A stretch of 64,000 bases of DNA from Volutella citrinella (GCA_034401135.1 JAWZSP010000001.1:2914001-2978000); one strand, 5' to 3'. Positions 44,784 to 57,072 are shown, counted from the first letter of the stretch. Notes: generated by a model from the sequence alone, not told the origin. Translations and numbers: made by a program.

Positions 44784-47406
44784 TTACACGATATTGTAAA
44801 CCCTCTTCGCGATCAAGTAGCACGCTAGTCCAAAGCATATTAGGCCAGCGGTAATCCACGCAAACCACGTCAGATCGCCTTCGTGCTCCTGACCTGGAAC
44901 CCATACGTTCATTCCCCACAAGCCTGTGATGATGTTCATGGGGAGAACGATGGTGCCGAGAACCGTCAGCTTCCCGAGAACATCGGCGGTCTGCTCCTGT
45001 CGCTCGTTCATGCGGATATTGATCTGAGCGAGATAGTTGCCGTGAGACCGGGCCAATATCCTGCGACGGTTAGTCTGAGCGGTGCATGGCATAAATGAGA
45101 GGGCACTAACTTTTCGTAGTGACCCAAATTCATTGTCATGGTGACAATGTGATCTTGAATATCACCGAGGTACAACCCAATCTCTGAACGGGGGGCCACC
45201 TCCCACCTCTCATTGCAACGCTTGGCGAAGCCCTTGATGACATCTGCCTTATTTCCCAGCAAACGAAACAAACTCATGACGCGTTTTCTGCAATCACCAA
45301 CTCGACGAAGCATATCAGTACTGGCATCCGAGACAGTAATAGCATCATCGGCGGTGCTATCGTTTTTGAGACGCTTTTCGGCGGATGAATGAAGCTTGAG
45401 GATGGCATCGTCAATTTCGTCCACTTCGTCTTCGATGCTCTGGATTAGGGGTTGGAAAACGTCGGTGATATCGTCAATGATTGCATATGAGATCCAATCA
45501 GAGGAGAGAATGAGGTAGTCCCGCAGCTGGCGGATGCGACGCCGGACGTTGGCGGCGTGAGGAGTCATGGAGAAATGGAAACTGAGAACGCCCTCCCTGA
45601 ACACGACGACATACATGTCGACTGGCTCCAGGAAGTTTTCGCTGTTGTGGTCCTGGTCGAAACTTCGGTAATTGACAAAGTAGTAATGCCGGAAAAGCTC
45701 GACCTTTTCACGAGCCTCTCTTAGCATGATGTCTTCGGCAGTCAGAGGGTGGATGCCAAAGGCCTTGGAAATGATCTTCATCTCTGGCTCCGTCGGACAA
45801 AGAACATCCAGCCACCACACTGGCCGATCGCCATATCGGATCACTTTCTCCTTCGGCTCTGTCACAACTGCCTGTGCTGTTTTGATGCTGCCGTCCAAGG
45901 ACCTCTGGAGTGCTGGGGTTGCTCGTCCCGAATCACTCTGAGAGGCTACATGGGCTAGCGGGTCTCTCAACGGCGATATCGTACCTTCCTGCCTTAGGTC
46001 CGTAGGTTCGCGAGTACCCGAGATAGAGGGCTGGCGAGTGGATGTCTTGGACCCTCCATCAGTGCCTGCGCTAAGGTGGCGGAGCCTCGTAGGGAGGGCT
46101 GTGGGATCCTCGTCGTCGTCGGTCGACTCGTCGGATAGAACTCGAGGCTCTGGGATGAATAGATCTCGGAAACTGCCGCCGGGTTGGACTAGCTCCGAGA
46201 TGGACTGCGCATGAATGGTGCTCTGGAACTCTTCGTTGAAGTAGGTGAATCTGTAAGGTGAGTCCTCATCTGCCTGATACCAGCCCTTTCGCACGGGCCG
46301 TAGCCGTCCGTTGATGAGCTGCGGTTCGGTGATCTTCATGGCCCGGCGCTCTTCGCTCCGGCCTTCCTTTTCCATGTGGCTCCATTCTTCTAGTGTTCCG
46401 AGATCCGGCCACTGCCCACGGCGTCGCCTCGTCCTATACTGGCGGGGGCCCTGGGTGCGCGATTGAACTTCGTCCTCACCGATTTCTGACATGTCGGGGC
46501 CGGGGAAGCAAACATCCTGCTCAGCTATTGCGGTAGGCCTGCGACCATGGCTTGGACGGTTGTCCCCAGGGCTACGGGACATATCGGAGATGTTGTCATC
46601 CATGACGGATCGTCGGGGGGAATCGTCTCGCAAGCCGATATCATCTCGGATCATGACATCTGCAAAGCCCATGTCATTTCGATCGGCCGTGCCAAAGGTC
46701 GGCGATCCAGGCACGGATGGCGGGTGATTGATGTCAAAGCGATCACGACCACTAGAGGATGTCCCTAGCCGCGTCAAGGAGGATTTATTGGAGGGCCTGC
46801 GGCTCCTTTGCCGAGCCGGTCGAGCATCGCTCGCACCATAGTTTGACAGACCTGTCTGTGACCCACGGGTTCTCGAGTCGCCCAGCAACGGCGCACCCTC
46901 GTTGACTGACTCGTCGTCGCTCTGAGTCTCTTGCATCACTCGTAGTCTGTTACCCGACGGGCCATCGCGGGGGAATGTTGGCGTGAAAGGGTTGTTGACT
47001 GGCATGGGAGCTGTCGAAGCGCGACGGACTCGAATAGGTGTATGATCCCTAAGCAAGGTCAACATCTTTTTCCATGGCCTCGGATTCGCATCGTAGCCGG
47101 GGCTCACCTGTGATCCAAAAGGGCCTCGCTATCGATGCTGGTGCCGCTCAGCTGGGCGGCAGCCATTTGGTAGAAGCCCTCACCAGGCGCCTGCTGGCTA
47201 TCGTCGTCATGGGCGTCATCGTCGAGGGCGGCGAAGCTCTTTCGGCGTGTGCGCTTCTTCTTCCCACCACGGTGACCCTTCCTCTTCTTTGCCTTGGGCC
47301 GGTCATTGAGGTTCGAGCCAGAGGCCGAGGCAGACAGGGTAGCCTCTTGGATCGAGGGCGAGGGCTGGGGCCGGTCCCCCAAGGCATTGAATCGATTGCC
47401 GGCCAT
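44784..47406 (-). CDS. MNR2: CorA-family Mg2+ transporter, MNR2/ALR type
   Basis: Exons 47406-47108, 47048-45111 and 45060-44784 join in frame to 837 residues. The N-terminal half is polar and basic (KAKKRKGHRGGKKKRTRRKS) with long Ser/Arg-rich stretches. The CorA core starts near residue 445 (PVWWLDVLCPTEPEMKIISK, FGIHPLTAEDIMLREAREKV, YYFVNYRSF) and includes a long helix region (QPLIQSIEDEVDEIDDAIL). Two C-terminal membrane segments carry the signature GMN: LTVLGTIVLPMNIITGLWGM, then NVWVPG, and ITAGLICFGLACYLIAKRVY. Long N-terminal extensions are typical of vacuolar Mnr2 and plasma-membrane Alr1; I favour Mnr2 on overall resemblance. Confidence 0.92.
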
Positions 47407-48340
47407 CGTTAAGAGGCGCCCCGGAGCTCTAGACGATGTCGGACCTGAAGCGCGCGTGTTGGGGCAGTGAGGCAATCGAAGCTGCTGGTGATTGAGCAAG
47501 GGATGTATCAATGGCGGGAGGGCGTGGCTGGAGGTATGAGTCGTAGCTGATAATATGTGCGAGTGATGATGTCAGCTCCTCGGATCCCAGCGAGCCACGA
47601 TGTTGAGCACAGGCAGTGCCACAGGCCCACCCCGGCGGCATTGGGCCCAGCAACAAGTACCCAAAGGTACTAACGGCTGCCAGCAGGACACGCCGACAGG
47701 TTAGGACGGGCTGTCAACCCACTAAACTTTCAGCATACCGTAGCGAGGCCGCACTCTGATTCATGCCCCCGGGCCACGTCCCCGCGGTGGGGCGTGGGCC
47801 AGTGGACCTCCTAGCTTGGTGGCGGACAGGTCATACACTGGCTGAGACAGTTGAGCTCCATGCCCGCCTGTCGTCTGCCTGCGTTGGCGCCTACCCCCTG
47901 TTCGTCGAAGAATGCATGAAATCCCCATGACCTGTACTCACATGATGCTCCATGCAAAGGCGGCCCAGTTCCTTCGACTGCACACTGCACATTTGGGTAA
48001 TGATAATAAAACCCGTTTCTTAGAGAGGATACTCCGGGACGTTGTTGTGTATTTCGAATGTGAAATGCTGGCGGGGAGTCACACCGGGCGTCTCCAATCT
48101 TCAAACCAGCTTAATTCGTTTTTGGTTTGAGCCCTAGAGCTGTTGCCTCGAAGCCCGAAGTAGTCAGGCAAGGTGCCTCAAGCCACCGGGAAAAATAGAC
48201 GCTCTAATTAGGTCTCTTTCGACGTACCGTTGCAGGCGTTTGCGGGCCGACGTGGAAAAACCCCACCCACAAGGGCTGCTAGCCTCGTCAAGCCTGAATA
48301 TAACGCATTAGGAGCCAGAATTTTCATCGACAAGCCCAAA
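47407..48340. other. Intergenic between MNR2 and the tRNA-Ser pair
   Basis: Holds the MNR2 promoter (TATA not obvious) and 5' flank of the first tRNA. No supported ORF. Upstream of the first tRNA the sequence GAATATAACGCATTAGG (48294-48310) contains a TATA-like element. Confidence 0.45.
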
Positions 48341-48422
48341 GGCGCAGTGGCAGAGTGGTCTAATGCGTATGACTAGAAATCATATCTCTTCGGAGGCGTC
48401 TGTTCGAATCAGGCCTGCGTCG
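48341..48422 (+). tRNA. tRNA-Ser (anticodon AGA), copy 1
   Basis: An 82-nt type II tRNA. Acceptor arm GGCGCAG pairs with CTGCGTC (one G-T pair), discriminator G. Anticodon stem TATGA/TCATA encloses loop CTAGAAA, giving anticodon AGA. The variable arm is long (TCTCTTCGGAGG), as only Ser, Leu and Tyr (bacterial) tRNAs have. The T-loop is TTCGAAT. No intron, and CCA is not encoded. A TTTTT terminator follows at about 48429. Confidence 0.95.
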
Positions 48423-48530
48423 GCTTCATTTTTGCCCTTCTCGTCTCCTGATCCTTTTCTTTTTGCTCCGGAACCCTGGTGCGGACTTGGTGTCCAATCT
48501 GAGCCCCGCTACACCATCAACAAGCCTCAA

Positions 48531-48612
48531 GGCGCAGTGGCAGAGTGGTCTAATGCGTATGACTAGAAATCATATCTCTTCGGAGGCGTCTGTTCGAATC
48601 AGGCCTGCGTCG
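48531..48612 (+). tRNA. tRNA-Ser (anticodon AGA), copy 2
   Basis: Identical over all 82 nt to copy 1, starting 190 bp further on, same strand. Short flanks are also similar (ATCAACAAGCCTCAA versus ATCGACAAGCCCAAA before it; GCTTCA after it), consistent with local duplication. A TTTT run follows at 48621. Confidence 0.95.
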
Positions 48613-48848
48613 GCTTCAACTTTTGCTCGGGACAAGACAACCTTTTTGTTGGGCACAGGGTACGAAACGAGGGTTGAGCCATGATAAACGCTTGGTAATT
48701 GACGCGACTGATGCTCGATAATAGCGAGTTCCTCAGTATGAATGATAAACGCCTAGTCCACATGCTACATGTATCTATCCCTTCAACCAACTTCTTGATG
48801 CTTTTAACCATACCTGTGGCTGGACTTCGCCTCGTCCATGTCCCTCCC

Positions 48849-50611
48849 TTATGCGACCTCAGTCGGTTGGGGTACCTCGCTGAAATCCCAGAGCTCAACG
48901 AGCAGGCTATCTGTGCCAGACTCCAACGACTCATGCTTGGTAAACACCTTCTTCGGGATGTGAAACTCAACCACTGGGCCCTTGCGCACCTCCTTGGAGA
49001 TCTCTGCCTCCAGCAACTGGTTCATGTTAGTAAACTGGCAACGTACAGGAGATGTGTGACCTACTGTTTGATAAGAGTGATCGAGGAAGTCCTCAATGTT
49101 GTATGACTGCTTGGTGAATTGGTCTGATAAGATCTTGGTGATGGTGGCGACGTTGGGGTGATAGTGGGATTGAAGCTGCACCAATTCCCACAGACAGCTC
49201 TCGATAGCCTCGGTCTTCATAGGGTCGGTTTCCTCCGGGTCGAATGGGTCCTCGGCTCCGTGATCCTGGATGCGCTTCTTGACCTCGGGGTTTCGACTCT
49301 GACGGTGAATCATGAAGGTGCAGGTGGGATGGCGCTTCAGAAGATTGTAAATCCAGGGTGCAATGAAGACGATGGCGCTAGGGGGCGCGTTCAGGGCCAG
49401 CCGTGAAAGCCGCTTGACGAAGCTGGCGACGAGTGCTGCTGGCAAGTGGGTGGATGCAAGGAACTGATCCAGCAGGCGGAAGAATCGAGATCGGTGCTTT
49501 GAGTGGAGGATATCGCGGTCCAGAAGCGAGTACAGTTTTGAGTAGAAGGAAGGGTAGTCCAGGTTGCGTTCCTGGATGAGATAGAAGACGCCGGAGAGAG
49601 CCAGCAGCGACATGGAGCCGCCGGCTTCGTATGAATTCGACAAGAAGTCGGAAAGTAGCTCAGGCTTGGTGAACCATGGAGCAATGTTAGTCGACAGGAC
49701 CTCGAGAATCTGCTTCTGCTTTTCCTTGCTGTCGATGAGCTTCATCAGCGCCAGCCACGCATCTTGGCCTTGTCGTTTATGTTGATTCACAGAGCGGAGA
49801 GCATGCGCCTTGCTTTTGGGCTCCGGGCAATAGAAGTCTTCTAGCTCGTCGGCAGACTCGGGAACACCATCCAAGGCCGACAGGAGAGTGAAGACTTGCT
49901 CAAAGAGTCCACTCGGAACCTTGCTGGTTTTTAGGGTATCAATGCAGTGCCTGGCTAATATTAGATACGGTATAAGTGATTGCGACAATAGTCAGAGGGA
50001 ACTCACTTGACAGCGTTGAAGGTGTAGTACCGAACATCGTCGTACTGTTCCGCATACTGTTCCACATACGCCTTGACCAGCTCATCGTTGCCGGCTTCAA
50101 GGAGTGCGGAAACAACTTCGCGGAGGAAGGTCGTCGGGAAATTGTACTCCTCCTTCCCACGGAGAAAGTCTCCTTCCGCCTTCAGGAGCTTCATGGTCAT
50201 GGTCAACGCAGTGGCGGCCAGATCCTCGTTCTTCAGCATGGCCAGCAGCTTTTCCTTGTATTCGCCAAGCTGCTGCTTCAGCCATCCGACAACAACGCTG
50301 TCCTTTGATGACGTCTTTTCGTGGATGCGAAAGGAGCCTTGGGCGAGTAAACGAATAAACACACGACACAGCGCCACGGCAGCAAGCATGCCCTCTGGGT
50401 TGCCACTCTCCAGTTCGTCTACAGTACTGAGAAGAACGGTGATGTCGTTGAAGTTCTTTTTGGACTCCAGGATTCCTTGCTCCAAGAGCAGGATCTTGGC
50501 GTTGGGATCTTCTCCCTCATCACTGCTGCTGATGGACGCCCTTCTGCGTTTGGTAGGCTTCTCGGTGGAAGATGGTCGCTTTCGCTTGCTGCGCTCTGCC
50601 GACGGAGCCAT
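48849..50611 (-). CDS. NOC4: Nucleolar complex protein NOC4 (small-subunit ribosome biogenesis)
   Basis: NOC4 with Nop14 is required for maturation and export of 40S precursors. Exons 50611-50007 and 49950-48849 join to 568 residues (the intron acceptor is the CAG right before GCACTGC; the upstream TAG would break the frame). Start MAPSAERSKRKRPSS is a basic nuclear-localisation-like sequence. The conserved CBF/Mak21-type half includes SGVFYLIQERNLDYPSFYSK followed by LYSLLDRDILHSKHRSRFFR, then APPSAIVFIAPWIYNLLKRH, DPFDPEETDPMKTEAIESCL and WELVQLQSHYHPNVATI. Length is close to yeast Noc4 (552). It is divergent from ATP4. Confidence 0.93.
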
Positions 50612-51006
50612 GATGATGCCAATACCTAATCCAGTGGCGAGGCAAGAACGAGAGCCAGGGTCGACTCGATGCAAAGTACCAAAAGCCGATTGAGGTGACC
50701 TCAGTCTACTCTTGGATGAACAATTGCGGAAGTGTGTGTAAGTCGGCTTTCATGGATGGTGAAAAACGATGAAATTGATAACTGGAGCTTGAAAAGTTTG
50801 ACCAATCAGACGCAAAGCGGCGATGCGGGATCCTTGAGCACGGCAAAATCCCGGCCAAGTGTCCCCTCCGAAGGTGCGCAATTTACAGGTCACGTGCATA
50901 GCATTGTTGCCGAGCTAGCGCGATAAAACCTCAAACCTCAACTATCCCCAGCTTCCCGAGCAACGACAAGCCCCCCCCGATACCCCGTCACGAAACCTAT
51001 CGCACA
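50612..51006. promoter_or_regulatory. Divergent promoter region of NOC4 and ATP4
   Basis: A 395-bp gap. TCACGTG is at 50890-50896, 117 bp before the ATP4 start, followed by GCGATAAAACC (50920-50930), which is TATA-like. Nothing else recognised. Confidence 0.5.
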
Positions 51007-51930
51007 ATGGCGTCTCGATTGGTCCGAAGCGCCGCTGGTACGTTGGGCAGCAGACAATGAGCCTTCTGGGCGTCAATTGGCGCGTTACTGACGCTCTAGC
51101 ACAGGCGCCCCCCTCCTCCGACCCGTCCTCGCCGGCCGCGCCGCCCCTGCCATCTCCGCCGCCGCGGTCCGATTCTCGAGCAATGTGCCCGCCGAGGAGC
51201 CCAAGAAGAAGGCCCAGAGCATCATCGATGCGATCCCCGGAAACAGCCTCCTCACCAAGACCGCCATGCTCAGCTCCGCTGCCGGCCTCAGCATCTACGG
51301 CCTCAGCAACGAGTACTACGTCATGAACGAGGAGACCATCATCGCCGTCTGCCTCCTTTCCGTCTGGGGTGGTCTCATCAAGTACGGTGGCCCCGCCTAC
51401 AAGGAGTGGGCCGAGTCCCAGAACGAGAAGATCAAGAACCTCCTCAACAGCGCCCGTGCCGACCACACCGAGGCCGTCAAGACCCGCATTGAGGACGTCA
51501 AGCAGATGGGTGGCGTCGTGGACATCACCAAGGCCCTGTTCGAGGTTTCCAAGGTGAATATGCGATGCAATTGGGGATACAAGGCGCATTGCTGATGGAA
51601 CGTGAACAGGAAACCGCCCAGCTTGAGGCCAAGGCTTACACCCTCGAGCAGCAGACTGCTCTGGCCGCCGAGGCCAAGTCTGTTCTCGACTCCTGGGTCC
51701 GCTACGAGGGCCAGGTCAAGCAGCGCCAGCAGAAGGAGCTGGCCGCTTCCATCATCGCCAAGGTCCAGAAGGAGCTTGAGAACCCCAAGGTCCTCCAGCA
51801 GATCCTCCAGCAGAGCGTTGCCGATGTTGAGAGTACGTGCATAGCCCGAGCAGCCGGGCCCGAATCCATTTTACCAGAGAGAACAAGCTAACTGTTGTCC
51901 ACAGAGATTGTTGCCTCCAAGGCCCAATAA
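51007..51930 (+). CDS. ATP4: Mitochondrial F1Fo ATP synthase subunit b (ATP4)
   Basis: Peripheral-stalk subunit linking F1 to the membrane part. Exons 51007-51037, 51105-51553, 51610-51832 and 51905-51930 give 242 residues. N-terminal targeting sequence MASRLVRSAAGAPLLRPVLA (basic, amphipathic), with likely processing near RFSSNVPAEEP. Two membrane stretches follow (LLTKTAMLSSAAGLSIYGLS; IIAVCLLSVWGGLIKYGG). The rest is a long charged helix (QTALAAEAKSVLDSWVRYEG, RQQKELAASIIAKVQKELE). The last exon has only 26 nt (KIVASKAQ). It converges on SRC1. Confidence 0.94.
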
Positions 51931-52583
51931 ATTAACCCCGACCACTAGAGTCTCGGAAGGATTTCAAGGTTTCCCTTTGTACCCTCTCTGTGTCATAACA
52001 ACACCTGTGCATTAGCCGAATCAATCAAGCAAGACACTAGTTTCCTAGCATGTCGCAAGTCGCGTGTGTTTGCCCAGCGTGAAATATCAAGACGTCTCAT
52101 ATTGTGATGCAAAATTGGCCGTCGGAGCTACTGCAATCCCGATCGGGAAAGACCGGAACCTCCGAGAGTGGAAACCGTGATAATATTACTACGTAGCACA
52201 CATGGCCGTTTCCCCGGCACTGTCGACATGAATCAATTTAGGGCAAACTGAGCAATTCCTGTTGTTGGAAACTCTGCGCGTGCAGACTGGTTGCTGTGCT
52301 CAACAGTTGGCATTTTCAAGGGTACGGCAAAGGAACCCACATTCACCGATGTTCCTGCTGTAGAGCTTCATGCTTTCAATAATAGGTTTCAATGACATGG
52401 TAATTATACACCATCAGACAATTCAAAACCGCCCAGACACCCGATCCCGCGAACCATTTGTACTAGGGTTGGCAACCCGAGGATTCTCAGACAGAGATAA
52501 ACAAAGGAAAAAAGTGTAATAAGAGGACACCGCCCAGCAAAACCCGCCGCCTGTCCAAGGATAATTAAATTTCGAGCGAGGCA
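51931..52583. other. Convergent 3' region between ATP4 and SRC1
   Basis: A 653-bp AT-richer stretch with no supported gene; a short frame at 52423-52611 partly overlaps the SRC1 end and lacks protein character. Confidence 0.5.
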
Positions 52584-54722
52584 TCAATAGATTGGCCTTG
52601 GCTCTTCCCACTGCTTCACTTCCGGAGTCCCTTTGACATCTAGGGACTCCTGCTTCACGCCTGGGCCAAGTGAAAACCTGCCACTGCGACGCCTCCTGGC
52701 GCCTTCACCAGCCACGGGACCGATCCATTCCCAGGCACGGCCAACTTCACCGTTTCTACCTTCCCGCTGGCTGGTGCGAACATTGCTGTTTTGTTCAACA
52801 ACTGCACGCACCCGTTGCCAGATGCGTTCACGCTCCGCCAGGGTATGAATGGATCGGAGTACGTCGTCTCTCAGGTTAGGCAAAAACAACCATGGATCAT
52901 CGAGATCCTCTTCACCTAGTTCCTTCTGATTTGCAAGTCTGCCAAGAACCAGATCAACCAAAGGGGGAATCTGAGCAGTGGTGGCGACGTGCTTGCGATA
53001 TCTTGCCCGCATGTAGAAGACGGCCAAAATAGACAGTACTAAAAGTCCAATTGGGAGTCGATATCTTGCCAAGCTGAGTCGGACTGACCGTTTGAGCGCG
53101 CAGAGGAGCGGAAGGCGAGCGAGAGACGAGGACGATAGGTATCGCCCTGGAGTATCGGAGGAACCGGGCGGTCTGTTGGGTCAACGACGGATCTGGTTAG
53201 TTGTTGGTCAATAAGATATGAGTTTTGACGGGGATATTGCAGCTGTTGAAAAAAGAATTGCGCGAATGACTTACGGAGCTGTCTCAACGACCTCAACTTC
53301 CTCTCTGGCAGCAACTTCACCGATAGCTGCAGCCCAAAGATCATCAAACTCCTCGCTATTGAGCCTCTTGGAGCGCTTTCGGCTGACCGACGCCTTGAGC
53401 TCATGCTCGGGTAGAGCAGGGGACTCCTCCTTCTCGCCGTCCTCGTTGACCAGCTCACCGCACTCAAATTTGGCACGGCGATCACGAAGCTCCTCAATGG
53501 CCTTGTCGGCCACGGCCTGCACACGGCGGGCCTTCTCACTATCGGGCTCACAGGAAGGGGGAAGAGGTACCAGACCCCCCAAGGAGAATGGGTGAGGCTT
53601 TAGGACAAAGTCTGGTTCGCAGCGAACGGAAAAGTCCTCATAGCAATACGCGTGTGCAGGGCAAGGCTCGCACTGAGGCTCAATGAAGGGCACCAGTGCA
53701 TCGGGAACCGCAATTTCTGGTGGAAGAAGCTCTGTTGCGGGTCTTCCCAGCCCACAGTAGCCAACAGCGATCTTCTCCTGTCGATACCATGCCAAATACG
53801 CACCCACAAGCGCCATGAAGAGGACAAAGAACGGAGTTTTGAAGCCCCCCCGCCTCTTCGCTTGATGATTAGGCTTCTGAGGCGTCACTCTGACTTCTCC
53901 CCTGCTCGCTGCCTCCTCGAGCTCTAGTTGTTCATCTGGTGTGAATTCCTCACCAGGCTCCAACGACAAATCGGGGCTCAGCGATCGTAACTTTGGCGGT
54001 GCAATGTCATCATTGTATTCATCGGTTCGGCGCCTCGACGCGGACTTGGCGCTCTTGATTGGGCCACTGCTCGTGGTTCGTCGCCGATTGGTGGGCGTCT
54101 TGGCTTCTGGGGGGGAGCTGCCGCTCTGGAAGGGGTTGTCATAGGTGAAGACGCTGCCTCCATCCGCTGGCCCAGGAGTCCTCTCCTCGTCCGGTTCGAG
54201 CTTGATCTGAGGAGTTACAGTTCTCCGTGACCGCCGAACAGACCGCGGCGGGGCATCAAAGTCGTCGACTTCCTGATCGTCGGCGTGGGAGAGCGCACGA
54301 CTCACTGATCGGCTCACTGATCGACTGACAGAGCGAGTGCCGCGCTTTGAGGGGCTTCGAGGGCCAGGTGTAGCCACCTCATCTTCCTCCACCTTGACTC
54401 GGGATGATGATGCCTTTCTGGGTGAACGTGACCGTCTCGCGGTTGATGGCGGAGGGGCCAGATCGAGATCGTCCCACTTCCCATCGTCTTCTGCGCTGCC
54501 AGCGTTGACGATTCCCATACTGGATCGCTTAGCCCGCGCTCGTTCGGCGCGCAGCTTGTGCGCTTTTGATAGAACATGCTCGCTGACGAGCTCAACCAGC
54601 TGGCTTTTCTTTGCCGTGGCGGGGTACTCGACGTTGTGAGTGACGAGAATGGATCGCAGGCGTGGGATGGTGACGCTGCGCGGGTCGAAGCCCTCTTCGA
54701 GGTAATCTTCGATATCCGCCAT
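52584..54722 (-). CDS. SRC1: Inner nuclear membrane protein SRC1/HEH (LEM-like, Man1-Src1 C-terminal domain)
   Basis: Exons 54722-53275 and 53172-52584 join to 678 residues. N-terminal helix-extension-helix fold: MADIEDYLEEGFDPRSVTIP, RLRSILVTHNVEYPATAKKS, QLVELVSEHVL. Then a Ser/Arg-rich nuclear linker with RSVSRSVSRSVSRALS and basic NLS-like runs. Membrane segment 1 near 297-316 (KTPFFVLFMALVGAYLAWY); a luminal part with paired cysteines (CEPCPAHAYC); membrane segment 2 near 520-540 (YRLPIGLLVLSILAVFYMRA); and a C-terminal nucleoplasmic winged-helix part (DPWLFLPNLRDDVLRSIHTL, WQRVRAVVEQNSNVRTS, WEWIGP). Family members tether chromatin and recruit ESCRT to the nuclear envelope. It is divergent from COQ6. 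Confidence 0.93.
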
Positions 54723-55291
54723 TGTGATGTCGGCCGGGAGAATATGGGTACTGTAGTAGTTGGATAAGGCCTGGCTGATGGCTTTGTGATCGTAGTGTCT
54801 GCGTGTCGAAGCCGCACTCCTCGCTCAGACGATCAAGATAAGCCAAACCAATAAGCGGAATAGCGATGCTGGCGGAATGAAGTCGTACCAAGCGCCTCGA
54901 CAAGAAATGCGTTGCAGCGATCTACTACTAGTTGATCGGCGCCACGCAGGAAGGAAAAACCTGATGAGGTGGGGTGTTGGTTCCGTGCAGAATGCGACCG
55001 TTTCTGAGGCCAAGTTGCAAGTGTTGATGTGAACCCTTGACGCAATAGCGCCGTTGTCTGTGGCAACTGCAGACAAAGGCCCCGCGGTCCCGTGCCAACC
55101 CTGCATCATGGACACCGCCACACGAGCATCAGCCACACAACGCCACACTCTGGAACTGGTTGAGCCACTCGGAACATTGCACATGAGCGGTAGCTTCATA
55201 TCGTCCCACATTGCAAGCCACTCAGGCGGCCGTTCGAAATCTCCCAAGCTCTCCTTCTGACACCATTGGAGCCGCCAACTTCGCTCGCTTC
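54723..55291. promoter_or_regulatory. Divergent promoter region of SRC1 and COQ6
   Basis: A 569-bp gap. No clear TATA or E-box. The COQ6 frame is open upstream to about 55211 without an ATG, so the start is placed at 55292. Nothing else recognised. Confidence 0.45.
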
Positions 55292-56819
55292 ATGATGCTG
55301 GCCAACCGGGTACTCCGGGCACAGACTGGATTTGTTTGTCGCCGCTGTGTTCTGCAGTCCCGATCGCAATTGCGCCGCTCTTATGCGACTGCATCCAAAG
55401 ACAACATTTATGATGTTGTCTGCGTAGGCGGCGGCCCAGCCGGCTTAAGCCTGCTCACAGCTCTCAGTGAGTCTAGGATTCTGTGCTTGCGGCCGAACGG
55501 GGAGACGAAGAGCTAATTCTGTGGTAGGGGCCAATCCTGTGACCTCTGGCCTGCGAGTCGCCCTAGTCGAAGCCCAAGACCTCTCCAAGGTCGCCTCGTT
55601 CTCGCTCCCTCTGACCGAATTCTCGAACCGTTGCAGCTCGCTCACACCGGCATCTGCCCAATTTCTAAATACCATCGGCGCGTGGAGCCATATCCAGCGA
55701 GAGCGCGTACAGGAATACCATGAGATCCAAGCCTGGGATGGTATAACAGGCGCCCGCATCGAGTTCGACTGGCCAGCAGACACCGGCGCGGGCAGGACGA
55801 TTGCTTACATGGCAGAGAACCTGAACTTGACTTCAGGATTGATGAAGCGTCTGAACGAGCTGGGGGGCGTTGAGGTCTTTGACAAGACCAAGGTCAATAG
55901 CATTGACTTGGGAGAAGAGACGGATGACCTTGACCTGAGGGAGTGGCCCGTCATCAACCTCTCAAGCGGCGAGTCGCTTGCTGCCCGCCTGCTGGTTGGT
56001 GCCGATGGAGCAAACAGCCCGGTAAGGACCTTTGCCGGCATCAATGTTCGAGGGTGGGACTACGGCCGCCATGGTGTGGTGGCCACTCTGCAGCTGGAGG
56101 GGGATGGCTGGGGCGGCGAGTACAACAAGATCGCCTACCAGCGGTTCCTACCGACTGGCCCCGTCGCTGTGCTGCCTCTCCCCGGAAACTACGCATCGCT
56201 CGTCTGGTCCACGACCCCCGAGAAGGCGGCGCTCCTCAAGAGCCTGTCGGCCAAGGACTTTACTGCCATGGTCAACGCCGCCTTCCGCCTCAGCAGCGTC
56301 GACATCGCCTACCTGCACAACCAGCCCGAGGGACAGTTTGAGGAGCTCGAGTGGCGAGCTCAGCACACACCCATCGACCCCGAGACCGTTCCGCAAACCG
56401 TGGTCGGTGTCCAAGAGGGCACAGTGGCGTCTTTCCCGCTGAAGCTCCGCCACGCCGACACGTATATTGGCGAGCGTGTCGCTCTGATTGGCGACGCCGC
56501 TCACACCATACACCCGCTCGGAGGCCAGGGCCTCAACGGGGGCCAGGGAGACGTGCAGAGCCTGGCCAAGACCATTGAGTACGCCGTGTCCCACGGACAA
56601 GACATTGGCTCCACGCTCGCCCTGGAGCCGTACTGCAGCGAGCGGTATGCCGCAAACCATGTGATGCTTGGCATGTGCGACAAGCTGCACAAGCTCTACT
56701 CGGTGGAGAGCGGCCCCCTTGTCCCTCTTCGTACAATTGGTCTCCAGGCAGTCAACGCCTTCGGCCCCTTGAAAGCCTTCTTCATGGACCAGGCGTCCGG
56801 AAACGGCAAGTTGTTGTAA
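55292..56819 (+). CDS. COQ6: Ubiquinone biosynthesis FAD monooxygenase COQ6
   Basis: Mitochondrial flavoprotein that hydroxylates ring C5 in coenzyme Q synthesis, associated with the CoQ synthome. Exons 55292-55466 and 55528-56819 join to 488 residues (LLTALRANPVTSGL across the junction). Targeting sequence MMLANRVLRAQTGFVCRRC is basic. FAD motifs: YDVVCVGGGPAGLSLLTAL near 43-61, then LVGADGANSPVR and GERVALIGDAAHTIHPLGGQ followed by GLNGGQGD. Length matches yeast Coq6 (479). It converges on nuo-49 with about 250 bp between stops. The start could also be the second Met, one codon later. Confidence 0.94.
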
Positions 56820-57072
56820 AATTTATCAATCATGTGTGTACTCTTCCGTGTAATAACATACTGTACATAATCACTCGGGGCCGGGGGAAGAAGGTGGTTG
56901 TGTTCAAGTAGAGAAAAGGGAGAGTTGGGGAGATATGAATTTATTGCCACTTCATAGCACTGCTCTCGCCTAAGCCCATGACCGTATGGGAGTATTTACC
57001 TCGGTCTCCCTAGCCAGCTATGATTACAAACAAAAGGAACCCAATCTTATCTTCATTGTTTTCTCTCCTTCT

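Noticed and set aside
49951..50006. NOC4 intron acceptor at the upstream TAG
   Set aside because: Using the TAG puts a stop soon after; the CAG three bases before codon His-Cys-Ile keeps the frame.
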